A stretch of 64,000 nt of DNA, from the NCBI GenBank assembly GCA_949318235.1, contig OX439128.1, positions 43,035,136-43,099,135 of the forward strand, read 5' to 3'. The number at the start of each line of letters is the position of its first letter. Position 1 is the stretch's first letter. Below are positions 37,713 through 48,537 of this stretch, one piece after another. Below the pieces are notes generated by a model. That model saw only the letters and a program-made list of their open reading frames with translations. It ran no database searches and was not told the DNA's origin. Source of the stretch: Ecdyonurus torrentis (taxonomy: Eukaryota > Arthropoda > Insecta > Ephemeroptera > Heptageniidae). The position numbers were made by a program, and so were the translations under genes.

Positions 37713-40200
37713 ATCTGGCGCCATTGTTGAGTAGAACATGAAGCTTGGGCCCCATGCTTGGGCCCGTAAAAGTAATGCAAAACGTCGTTTTGGTTTTCAT
37801 TTTTTAAGGATTTCGTATAATTAATTGAATAAAATCTCATGAATTAAATTATTTATTAATATATTAAGTTTGCATTAGCCGATCAACAGAACGAATTTAG
37901 CTCGTATTAGGGGAGATATATGAAATTTAACAAGGCCCTTGTTCTCGCTTCGCCTTCAAGATTGTCCACATTACGGGAAGTATTTTCATTACTATAATTG
38001 CATTAAATTTACTGTAGAACTATTACTTTGTGTATTTTATTCTTCTATTTGCAGATTTTACATAATATATAGTGTACTACGGCAACTTGTAGCACCAAAA
38101 TCGTCCACACGAGAAGACGATCCAACATGGCGCGCTTTCCTTTGGCCCATATAGTTTGGAATGAAAATACGTATTTAATACGAATTAAGGATTCAATTTA
38201 TATCATTATTTATGTAATTTTATCTATAAATATGTAATAATATGAGTGATATGTATAAAGGGTAAGTAATCATGATAACCAATAAAAGGAAAGCTTGTGT
38301 AAATATGTGTCTACAACATACACATACCGGTAGTCTTTATTGATGAGCTTGCTGCGGTAATAAAGCATTTTGATTGTAATTGAGACAATTATAGTTTAAG
38401 AAACGTGATATTACGACCTAGAATGTGTGCTTGTACCGATGAATAATATTAACTAGATTGTTGCATGCATCATAAATACTAAAAGTTTGCCGGTAACAAA
38501 AATGCATTATTTTCGAGGCGTATGTATATTCCGCATGCAAAGGGCTAATAAAAATGTTTTTTAATAAAAAAGATACTGCATTTTAAAGTTATTCTTATAT
38601 GATATGCTATAATTTATAGAAGTGAAATATGTTTTATTCTCAAAGAGACATCGTATTATTGTTTTAAAAGTTCAAATTTTATGAAATGCTAAAGATAAAT
38701 TTTCATACTGCTACCACAAGAACACTGTTCATATATTTGAGAAATAAAATAAGTTTAAACTCAAAAATAGCTTATCAAATTTATGTAATAGACGGGCAAG
38801 ATGTGTCTTAATTTAATTATTAGCAAATATATAACTATTCAGCTCATTATTATGAAATAACTCGACGTAAACTTCATGCTTTTAGCATACATTTCCCTCT
38901 AAAATTCAATTTGATCAACATAAAGATGGCTGCCACGGTGGCGCGAGGATTTAAATTCCTTTGATGACGTCATGCGCAAGCCCCCTATAGCGCTAGCGTT
39001 GAGAAAAAAAGAGGGGGGACGGGAGGCTACAATGCTTCTGAATAGACGTCGTGAAAGCACTTCAAAAAAATGCTTGCACCTTTCTTAAAAAAATTAATAA
39101 CTCAATATCTAATTGTTGGATTGAAAAAATAGAAACATTTCCTGAATCTGTGTTATTTTGTCTATAAATGTGTGACTTTAATGTTGTCGTATGCGTAACG
39201 ACTAATTAGCAATAGCGTGATATGTTGCAGTCTATGCTAAAATATGAATAAAAAGTCGTGTAATTTATATGTAAAAAGTGTTTTAAAAATATGAAACTTT
39301 GGATATATGTGTAAATCAATAGATCACACACTTTAAATAAATTTCATTTTTTAAAAACATGAATAGTAAATTACATGAATCAATTAAATGCAATTTTTTG
39401 CTCTCAATTACCTTATTTGCTTTATATATAATATATTATACTTTTAAATAATTTCACTGGCGTGATTTGATGATGTCTTTTAAATTTTATTATTATTATT
39501 TTGTAATTTATACATAGCCAAAAATATTAAGAATATTATTGATAAAAAAAATAAAGAGAGAGATCGAGACAAAAAGCGCGGTTTTTATTTTTGAAACTTT
39601 TTACAGTAAATGAGCTCAATATGAAGGATAATCACTGTCAAAAATTCTTAAAAAAAAATTCTATGGCTTTAAAAACGTAAAAGTGTGTCTAGTTTTTCTC
39701 ATTTAAATATACGGAATTGGTGTAGTTTGTTCAGATAATCGCAAAAAAAAATAAAAAAATAAAAAAATACAATTAAGCCCAAGCATAAATGTTACATTAG
39801 AGGATCCTTATATAACATCCCCACGTTTGCCCGCACGCTAAACCGACAAGCTCCATTAAAAATATTAATATAAGAATAACCTGGAAAAGGTATAACGGAG
39901 AGGACTATTTATTTTTAAAATGATCTATTGTACCGAAAAAGGGAGGGGAAATATTAACAAATGTGCCTGAATTTAGCTAAAGTTATTATTTATTTTGTCA
40001 ATTTTTAAATAATAAAAACCGTGACATTAAAAATGACAGTGTTTATAGTTTTTTTCGGGCATGGTGTTTGTAAACTGATTTAAAAATCAAATATTTTAAG
40101 TTTTTTTTATATAGTTTGCTTTGGCATATAAATTAAAGCAAAACAAATATAATAAACGATAAATAGGGCCGTACATTTGCAATTATCTAATCGGCAGTTA

Positions 40201-40252
<52 letters not shown>

Positions 40253-40528
40253 TTCTCTCTCTTCTTTTCTTTTGAAATAAAAACTGAATAGCCCAATTGT
40301 ACCGTATAGTTGCACTAGTTGCAGTTAAATTCGATCCAATATAATTTAATTATAGTAACAAAAAAGTCACGTTTTAATTATTATTTTTTATAAAATAATG
40401 CCATACATTTATATGAATAAATGTTTATACAGAAGCAGAATAAAATAAAAATAAATGCGCAATAATAATATTAAATAACATGCTCTTCATGAAAATATTT
40501 ACGTACGATTTTGTGAAAAATCTAATTT
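37713..40528. other. Non-coding body of the hAT-like element
   Basis: AT-rich, no convincing ORF. A segment at about 39640-39860 resembles 51290-51500 in another hAT-like element (shared TTCTCATTTAAAT and AAGCTCCATTA blocks). A CT microsatellite lies at 40203-40262. Confidence 0.5.
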
Positions 40529-41975
40529 TGTAGGAACGGGTGGAACGTCGTCGGAACAACACCGTTCCATTTTTATTAATCCATACGTTCCAGTGCTCCC
40601 TACTTCTTGTACTATCGAGCTCGACCTCAGCAGGCGATAGAGTACGGTACGGCGTGCGGCGCACTACGCCGGGTGCACACACGATCGCCGCTGACAGAGC
40701 GCTGGCTCGCTCGTGCTACGCCTGTCGTTCTCCGGGTGCGTAGCGTTCGCATACCACACTCATGGTGCCACAACGGGCTCTCGTAGTAACAGCATTCCCA
40801 AATTGTCGTCTCATGGTTGACGAGGCGCTGACGAGCTCAGATAGTATAAATCAACTGGGTCATTAATACCAGCTGATTTATTATGATATGATGTTATTAT
40901 AATGACGTAATAAAAAGGCTGTTGTCTAGGGATTTTGTCCCACAGTAGTTTAATACAAATCAATTTGGCTGTTAGTTTATGGATGAGGTTTTAATAATTG
41001 TTTTAATTATACATCGTTGTTTAGTTGGATTTAATTCAAATTGTTTTATTTAGCAAGATTTCACTTTAATTATAATTTGATAATATACGTGGTATAGACC
41101 AACTTTAATTACATTCAAAAATACCACGGGGGCTTCCCATCATTCAATGCAAAATGATTATCTTTTACTTATTTACACTAGGTTTCATTCACGCCACCAA
41201 TATCAAGTATACAGATATAATTATATACTTATTTTATCGAAGAATTTATCATAAGAATTTATAATACAAAAGCCAAATTCACTTTACTCAGATTTACCAA
41301 ATCAATTTCCGCGATTACACATAGCACAGTTGTCAACCGGAATCTTCACGAGCCTCTCGTTGTGACGTAACCACGTCCCACCCGGCCTAGCCCGGAGTAT
41401 TCGTACCCCGTTAAGAGCGCGTCAAGGGCTGGAATCCTATCCCTACTGGGAGGGATTTCTCAGACACCTTTGTCTATGACGGTTAGTACACTACTGATTT
41501 GGCTTTGCGTGCGAGAGAGCCCGCACAGCCAGATTTTACTTAAAAATGATCTGATTGGTTAATAGAAGTCACGTGACTTTAAATAAATGATTTTGATTGG
41601 TTGTTAAAAACTAGGAGAAAACCGAGCAAAAGACGAAGGTCGTCTAGCGCCGCACGTGCCAGGAAGCGAGGGGGTTGGGGAAAGGAAAATTGTGCCCGAC
41701 TTTGTTGAAACCTGTACTACGCAATAATAACAATGATTCTATCTGTATACTTCGATGTACAATAAAATTAGAGTGAATAAAAGAAACCAATATTTTTATA
41801 TACTAAATGAATTCAAAGCATAATGCATGTTAAATAAAATAATTATATATATGAATGAGAAGCCGTAATAATTAATAATATGTTAATTACAGCAAAATTA
41901 TAACTATAATTTTGTACTATGTTTTTCTAAGATCATACTACAATATTTAAAAGTAACAGACGTGGTACCGTCACA
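40529..41975 (-). repeat. LTR of the retrotransposon (3' LTR in element orientation)
   Basis: Starts TGTAGGAACGG and ends GGTACCGTCACA on the plus strand. It is identical by eye to the other LTR except for about ten differences in its first 150 bp. Confidence 0.9.
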
Positions 41976-42481
41976 TTCACCACCGTTACAAAAAGGAAAA
42001 AAAACAATAAAAAAAAAGAAAAAAGTTTTAAGGTTACTCTTAGAAAAACATTGAAACAAAATACTTAAACATAGAAAGTCCTGAAGTTCTTAGCATGTAT
42101 GGTTCAGTGTGGAACTCCTGTCCGTCAGCCATGGAAATGAGGGCAGCATACTCATTTTACATCTTTTTCTGTGCTTCGCCAGTTTAGCAGGACTGGCTAT
42201 TTGTTGGGAATGGGAGGGCACACCTGGTTTGTTGACGTACCAGGGATATGGCTGTGGGAGGGTAAAGGAGTAGCAGGTAAACCTGCAGTTCTTGTAGACA
42301 AATATTTTTTTTTAAAAAATGAAACAAAATTGTCCCTGAACTAGACAATGTGACACTTAAAAAAAAAATATTTGAGATGTTGTTTTGACAAGTTACTGTA
42401 TTTTAGCTTATAATTTACAGGTCAGTTACATGTCGTCAACAGTTTTTTATCAGCCAAATTTGTAGCTCGCAGAGAAATGAG

Positions 42482-44746
42482 TTAGCTACGAGGGTGAGAG
42501 AAATTCTCTTTGCGTCTATATTTCCATTGAGGATAGTAGACACGAAACCTGAGTTTGTCTTGCAGACATGCACTCACTGTGGTTACGTGTCTGTTCTTGC
42601 ACTTCTTTGCAATAATGTTAGAGAAGGATTGGAAGCACGTTTTGGTCCACCTGGACAAGAAGCAGTCGCGCCTCCTTACATCACTTCTCTTCTGTGTTTT
42701 TATTTTTCTTATCTTTTTGTCAAGTTCATGGTCTGTGAAGTTCAGTTTCAGCAGACGTACGTGTAGTCGAAGTTCAATTAATTTGCAATGATTGTCTTTT
42801 ATAGTGAATACAGCACTGTTAGTTGTGTTCTTTTTTCTCAGTGTAATTTTACTCAAAGTCTTACGAAGTTTTCTGTTGATCTTAAACTTACGAAGTTTGG
42901 TACTGAGTTTCTTTTTCTTCTTGGACTTCTTTTTCATAGGTATTTTTGTCGGTCTCTCGAGCATAGGTGATGTCTTCACGATGTCAGCAGCAGGTGTTGG
43001 TGTAGCTTGGTGAATGGAGACTGGTCGTTTGTCATCTTGTTGTGTGACGACATCAATCACAGTGGTTTCCGTTTGATCTGCCTTAAGGGGTGAGCTAGCA
43101 GGACTCTTGTTGTTAACAGCGAGAGGTGACGATAACTCAACCGTTGAGACACTTTGTGTTGAATGCTCCACAGGTGATTCAGTTATGGTCTCAAGCACAG
43201 GTGGCGTCGTTGGTGATGGAATGTTCGCCGTTGACGTGTCAGCCTCCGCATGCACGATCAAACTTGTAACCTCTTGTTGTGTGGCTATCACTATATAAAC
43301 AGCAGTAGTACGGACAAAAATATTACTTAAAGATTCTGTGGAACCCCCTGGTGTACCACGATGATCTTCCAGGTCATATTGTGAAAGTGAGATTGGTTTC
43401 ACGTCAGGTTTAACCTCTTGCTTGCTTTTAGTGGCATCACGCATTGCTAAACTAGGTGGAATGTCACACGAAGACCAGCATGCTTCTTGCGGAGGTACGT
43501 TAGATTCTTTCAGTGTAATTTTATCTTCGTATAATTCATTACACCAAGAAGTTTGCTGTGGTATCTCCATTGCTTGCACGACGTTGTGTACTGGAGAACT
43601 AGGTGGACTGTCACATGATGACCAGCATGCTTCTTGTGGAGGTACAGATTCTTTCAGTGTAATTTTATCTTCGTATAATTCATTACACCAAGAAGTTTGC
43701 TGTGGTATCTCCATTGCTTGCACGACGTTGTGTACTGGAGAACTAGGTGGACTGTCACATGATGACCAGCATGCTTCTTGTGGAGGTACAGATTCTTTCA
43801 GTGTAATTTTATCTTCGTATAATTCATTACACCAAGAAGTTTGCTGTGGTATCTCCATTGCTTGCACGACGTTGTGTACTGGAGAACTAGGTGTAGATTC
43901 TTTCGGTGGAGCTTCCTCTTCGTATAATTTATGGTCACACAAACAATATTGTACTGTTTGCATCATGTCGTCGCGCTCTTGAGAACTATATGTGCGCCGG
44001 CTGCATGAAGGATGTGTGACCCGTGAAACGCGATCCACGTCGTCAGCCCACTCTGGTTCTTTACGTGTAATTACTTCATAATGTAACATATCAAACTCCG
44101 AGATATCCTCAGGTACCTCACACTCCCAGTGTCTCATCTTTCTACGTAGCATATGAAGCCTATAACGGTTGATGAAAAAGTCCTCATTAGCATTAGACAT
44201 AATGATGTGTTTGCAATCGTGATACTCGTAGCCTGTTCTGTTCATAATGCCAATAACTTTAAAATAATACGACTCCATCAATTCAATATTACTTATCACC
44301 GATCTTGTGAAAAAATCAAACTCACGCAGTTTATCATGTAATGACGTCACCACTTCTCTGTTATATGGTCCCAAATCTAATGGTTCCAACATTTCTTCAA
44401 AATGTAGACATTCTTTGAAAATAAATTTTGCTTGGTTCTTCAGATCATCAAAGTACTTTTCGCGCACCCACCCACGTTCTTGCATATCACATAACACTTG
44501 ATGGTCATCTTCCATGTTACAAAGATCAAGTAAATGTGTACATTGTAATAAGGTAGTAAAAATCAATCTTCGCCAAACTTTGACTTCAGAAATGAGAGTG
44601 CAGTGTTGGTAATAGATATTAACAAGTTGCAGGCGAATACTTCTATCACCATTATCTCTAAATTTGGTTCGTGGCCAAACAACTTCTTTGCTTTCTTTGC
44701 GCAAAAATTTTTTGATCCGTTCCGCCATACTCACTACTTCGATCAT
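42482..44746 (-). CDS. Unrecognised 754-aa protein of the LTR retrotransposon
   Basis: The only long ORF of the element. It begins 193 bp inside the 5' LTR and leaves about 500 bp before the 3' LTR. I recognise no family. Residues 1 to about 250 look like a compact, mostly helical domain with many aromatic and charged residues. About 283-430 holds three near-identical 48-residue repeats (PPQEACWSSCD, then SPVHNVVQAMEIPQQTSWCN and ELYEDKITLKES). About 430-600 is Thr/Ser/Pro-rich and looks disordered. About 600-640 is very Lys/Arg-rich (KKKSKKKKK), suggesting nucleic-acid binding, and the tail stays basic. There is no CCHC knuckle, DTG protease, YxDD or integrase motif. A Gag-like structural protein is one guess from position and the basic end; a captured host gene is another. 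An ATG six codons in has the better context. Confidence 0.75.
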   Translation of the reverse strand: MIEVVSMAERIKKFLRKESKEVVWPRTKFRDNGDRSIRLQLVNIYYQHCTLISEVKVWRRLIFTTLLQCTHLLDLCNMEDDHQVLCDMQERGWVREKYFDDLKNQAKFIFKECLHFEEMLEPLDLGPYNREVVTSLHDKLREFDFFTRSVISNIELMESYYFKVIGIMNRTGYEYHDCKHIIMSNANEDFFINRYRLHMLRRKMRHWECEVPEDISEFDMLHYEVITRKEPEWADDVDRVSRVTHPSCSRRTYSSQERDDMMQTVQYCLCDHKLYEEEAPPKESTPSSPVHNVVQAMEIPQQTSWCNELYEDKITLKESVPPQEACWSSCDSPPSSPVHNVVQAMEIPQQTSWCNELYEDKITLKESVPPQEACWSSCDSPPSSPVHNVVQAMEIPQQTSWCNELYEDKITLKESNVPPQEACWSSCDIPPSLAMRDATKSKQEVKPDVKPISLSQYDLEDHRGTPGGSTESLSNIFVRTTAVYIVIATQQEVTSLIVHAEADTSTANIPSPTTPPVLETITESPVEHSTQSVSTVELSSPLAVNNKSPASSPLKADQTETTVIDVVTQQDDKRPVSIHQATPTPAADIVKTSPMLERPTKIPMKKKSKKKKKLSTKLRKFKINRKLRKTLSKITLRKKNTTNSAVFTIKDNHCKLIELRLHVRLLKLNFTDHELDKKIRKIKTQKRSDVRRRDCFLSRWTKTCFQSFSNIIAKKCKNRHVTTVSACLQDKLRFRVYYPQWKYRRKENFSHPRS
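43497..43911. repeat. In-frame 144-bp tandem repeats in the retrotransposon ORF
   Basis: Three copies with period 144 bp (48 codons); for example GGTACAGATTCTTTCAGTGT occurs at 43641 and again at 43785. Two copies are almost identical. The copy nearest the stop differs more and has one extra codon. Confidence 0.85.
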
Positions 44747-44860
44747 GATGACTGGATTTTAATACGCAAGTGTGAAACACGTCTGCCTCACACTGCAATA
44801 ATCAAATTTTGCAGTAACGAAGAGAGCGGAGAGAAGAAAAACGAGATTTTTGATTTGATT

Positions 44861-44900
<40 letters not shown>

Positions 44901-44938
44901 CAATTGAGGTTCCAAGTTCACTCACTCACAGGCCCCCA

Positions 44939-46385
44939 TGTAGGAACGGGTGGAACGTCGTCGGAACAACACCGTTCCATTATTATTAATCACTACGTTC
45001 CAGTGCTCCCTACTTCGTGTACTATCAAGCTCGACCGCAGCAGGCGATAGAATACGGTACGGTGTGCGGCGCACTACGCCGGGTGCACGCACGATCGCCG
45101 CTGACAGAGCGCTGGCTCGCTCGTGCTACGCCTGTCGTTCTCCGGGTGCGTAGCGTTCGCATACCACACTCATGGTGCCACAACGGGCTCTCGTAGTAAC
45201 AGCATTCCCAAATTGTCGTCTCATGGTTGACGAGGCGCTGACGAGCTCAGATAGTATAAATCAACTGGGTCATTAATACCAGCTGATTTATTATGATATG
45301 ATGTTATTATAATGACGTAATAAAAAGGCTGTTGTCTAGGGATTTTGTCCCACAGTAGTTTAATACAAATCAATTTGGCTGTTAGTTTATGGATGAGGTT
45401 TTAATAATTGTTTTAATTATACATCGTTGTTTAGTTGGATTTAATTCAAATTGTTTTATTTAGCAAGATTTCACTTTAATTATAATTTGATAATATACGT
45501 GGTATAGACCAACTTTAATTACATTCAAAAATACCACGGGGGCTTCCCATCATTCAATGCAAAATGATTATCTTTTACTTATTTACACTAGGTTTCATTC
45601 ACGCCACCAATATCAAGTATACAGATATAATTATATACTTATTTTATCGAAGAATTTATCATAAGAATTTATAATACAAAAGCCAAATTCACTTTACTCA
45701 GATTTACCAAATCAATTTCCGCGATTACACATAGCACAGTTGTCAACCGGAATCTTCACGAGCCTCTCGTTGTGACGTAACCACGTCCCACCCGGCCTAG
45801 CCCGGAGTATTCGTACCCCGTTAAGAGCGCGTCAAGGGCTGGAATCCTATCCCTACTGGGAGGGATTTCTCAGACACCTTTGTCTATGACGGTTAGTACA
45901 CTACTGATTTGGCTTTGCGTGCGAGAGAGCCCGCACAGCCAGATTTTACTTAAAAATGATCTGATTGGTTAATAGAAGTCACGTGACTTTAAATAAATGA
46001 TTTTGATTGGTTGTTAAAAACTAGGAGAAAACCGAGCAAAAGACGAAGGTCGTCTAGCGCCGCACGTGCCAGGAAGCGAGGGGGTTGGGGAAAGGAAAAT
46101 TGTGCCCGACTTTGTTGAAACCTGTACTACGCAATAATAACAATGATTCTATCTGTATACTTCGATGTACAATAAAATTAGAGTGAATAAAAGAAACCAA
46201 TATTTTTATATACTAAATGAATTCAAAGCATAATGCATGTTAAATAAAATAATTATATATATGAATGAGAAGCCGTAATAATTAATAATATGTTAATTAC
46301 AGCAAAATTATAACTATAATTTTGTACTATGTTTTTCTAAGATCATACTACAATATTTAAAAGTAACAGACGTGGTACCGTCACA
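44939..46385 (-). repeat. LTR of the retrotransposon (5' LTR in element orientation)
   Basis: Partner of the repeat at 40529, offset by exactly 4,410 bp with no length change. It contains CCAAT-type (ATTGGTT) and CACGTG motifs (GTCACGTGAC near 45980) that could serve as promoter elements. Confidence 0.9.
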
Positions 46386-46708
46386 ATTTATACACTACTT
46401 TTACAATACTCTTTTATATATAGTTTATTCATTAGTCATTATAGTAAATAAGATATATAATTAAAAAAAAATGTTAACAGCACAATTTCTTTGAAAATTT
46501 TCGTTATAAAAAATCAAAATGATTGTTGCTTTAAGGTTCAGATAATATGCAGTTTTTTTTGTCGAAAATCAAAGATTATAAGGGACCACGTGGTCTAAAA
46601 AAAATCGACGCCTGCGGCGGGCTATCCCCCCCCCCCCCCCCAGAATATATAAGCTATCACCTAGTGCTTGCCTAGTCATAAACTTCACGAGCCGCCCCTG
46701 GTGTCAAT

Positions 46709-46902
46709 ACTAAAGGATAGTGCTCATGAGTGGAGCTTTTTCCACAGTGCCTATGATTGGCAAGTGCACTAAGCAGCTAGTATATATAATATATTTAATA
46801 TATATTGAAATTATCAGGCACTTCCATAGATGCATTTAATTTTATGCTTTAATTGTATTGTAATATTTTCAAAATAGGTCCCTTTACAGAATAAAACTAA
46901 AA
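46709..46902. other. Spacer between two transposons, nothing seen
   Basis: AT-rich sequence without ORFs or clear repeats. Confidence 0.5.
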
Positions 46903-48537
46903 TATCCCTGTCTCCACGAACGTACTAAATAACTACGTAACTTGTAAGTAACTTGTACGTAATCTAAAATTTACGTACATTACTTAGCTTCTAAGTACGT
47001 AATGTACGTAACCTAAGTAATTTACGTACATAAGTACGTAATGTATAAGTAAAATATCAATCGTGTATTGCGGGTTAACATAAATCACAGGGGTTCTCTG
47101 GTTGTGAGGCGTGCTGCATAACTTTCAGGATACAATGTTAAAGTGCAATTAATTTTATAATGTAAAAAATTAATGTTTTACATAATAGCTGCTATTGAAA
47201 ATTAGTTTTATTTTTACTAAGGAAATAATTGTTATATTTTAGTAATTTTCAAATAAATTTACCTTAATTTAAAGATAGATCGACGTCATAACATATTTAT
47301 ATGTACATCATAACTTGAATTAATTAATTTTCTAATAGGAAACATTAAAATGTAACATATAATCTATATTTTATTTTTATTTGCTAATTGTTTTATTAAT
47401 TTTTGCAATTAACTAGAATTACTATATGACGTACGGTAAAAAACTTTTAACATAATTTTTAATTTGGGAATCAAAAAGAAAAATTCTAAGTTCAAATTCA
47501 CAGCGGTCAGCATACCGCCGCTGCGGCGGCCCGGCGGCTGCGCGCGCAGTATCGGATAGTTTGGAAAAATGGCGTCTATACTTATAGTGTGTGTTGAAGT
47601 TGCTCTACAAGATTTGTTAAGTGAGGCCAGTAAAATGCAAGCCTGGATGTGACAGAAGATTGATTTGTGTTCACGGGAAGTACCGTTTTTTAGTTTTTAT
47701 ATTTTATTTGTGAGAATATGTGTACTTTGTGGTTTATTTCTGTTTTTAAGGTCGCTGCATGTAGGCACGCCGGGATTTGTGTACAGACGCCATCGCACCG
47801 CGGCTATCCACGGCACGGCAAGGCAAGCATGCGGCCGTGTGTTATATCGTTATTCTAGGGAGGTTTCATGTACGGTTTTAGTGTAATAATTATTACTTAA
47901 TTGCTTGTTTCTACAGTTGGTGAGTAAATTTTTTTTCTACATCAATTAGGGTCATTATTGCATTAAAAATATTGGCACATTTTTATGGTTTTATTTTTTT
48001 TTTTAATTCGTAAATTAATTAAAGTCTAGCCTTTTTAATGTAATTTTGAAAAATAAAGAGTATATTAAAGGTAACGTTCGATTCAATTGTTATTTGCATG
48101 TTTAATTGTACTTATAATAAAGAAATTAATGTATTGCCCCTGAATATTACTAATATATGCAACCCGCGCTTTAATTGTCTGTATAAGTACGTAAATTACG
48201 TACCACAGCGCCAAAATTACGTACTTAAGTAAGTAATTTTTGAAGCACTATTATGTACGTAATTTACGTATTTAAGTACGTAATTTGTACGTAAGTTTCG
48301 AGAACTAGGATGTACGTAATTTACGTACTTAAGTAAGTAAGTTGTAAGTAAGTACGTAAATTACGTACCACAGCGCCAAATTACGTACTTAAGTAAGTAA
48401 ATTTCCTTCACATTGTAAATATGGGATATAAATTTACGTACTCGATGTACGTAAATTAACTAGGTTAAGTAAGTAAATTTTACGTACAAGTTACTTACAA
48501 GTTACGTAGTTATTTAGTACGTTCGTGGAGACAGGGA
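46903..48537. mobile_element. Inverted-repeat element with TACGTA-rich ends and a CpG-rich core
   Basis: The terminal block ATCCCTGTCTCCACGAACGT recurs as its mirror at the right end (ACGTTCGTGGAGACAGGGAT). It is followed inward by ACTAAATAACTACGTAACTT on the left and its mirror on the right. Subterminal zones of about 150 bp (left) and 360 bp (right) are dense in TACGTA, TTACGTAC and AAGTAAGTAA motifs. The middle (about 47500-47880) is GC-rich, with a GCCGCTGCGGCGGC tract and a 27-codon ORF starting ATGGCGTCT. It looks like a captured promoter and first exon, or the element's own promoter. No transposase ORF. Confidence 0.7.

Larger units (their letters stand above)
40529..46385 (-). mobile_element. 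LTR retrotransposon with 1,447-bp LTRs and a single non-pol ORF
   Basis: Two direct repeats of 1,447 bp (40529-41975 and 44939-46385) start TGTAGGAACGG and end CCGTCACA. They are flanked by a 4-bp target duplication ATTT (40525-40528 and 46386-46389); AATTT is possible. On the minus strand, directly after the 5' LTR, TGGGGGCCTGTGAGTGAG (44938-44921) is a plausible primer-binding site, since it starts with TGG. This fits the direction of the only long ORF. The 2,963-bp interior has no protease, reverse transcriptase, RNase H or integrase that I can see. No clean polypurine tract precedes the 3' LTR (GGTGGTGAA is the best candidate). It is non-autonomous by content. Confidence 0.88.
36160..46700. 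mobile_element. hAT-like DNA transposon, 10.5 kb, interrupted by an LTR retrotransposon
   Basis: The left end CAGGGGCGGCTGGTG and right end (mirrored) CAGGGGCGGCTCGTG are flanked by an exact 8-bp target duplication GTGTCAAT (36152-36159 and 46701-46708). An 8-bp duplication with CAGGGGC ends points to the hAT superfamily. Without the LTR insertion the element is about 4.7 kb. I find no transposase-length ORF in its own sequence (36160-40528 and 46390-46700), so it looks non-autonomous or decayed. It also contains the element at 36498-37712 and a CT microsatellite at 40203-40262. Confidence 0.8.

Noticed and set aside
40800..40860. Possible hammerhead core in the LTR (CTGACGAGCTCAG)
   Set aside because: No GAAA element or stem partners follow at the required distance.
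43422..43982. 186-codon plus-strand ORF with repeats
   Set aside because: It is the antisense shadow of the tandem repeats in the minus-strand retrotransposon ORF.
42482..44746. An ordinary single-exon host gene rather than a transposon gene
   Set aside because: It lies exactly between two LTRs with a target duplication and follows the primer-site orientation. Capture of a host gene remains possible and is listed as an alternative.
47665..47886. 73-codon ORF in the CpG-rich core of the TACGTA element
   Set aside because: No recognisable motif. The GC-rich base composition alone makes an open frame likely.
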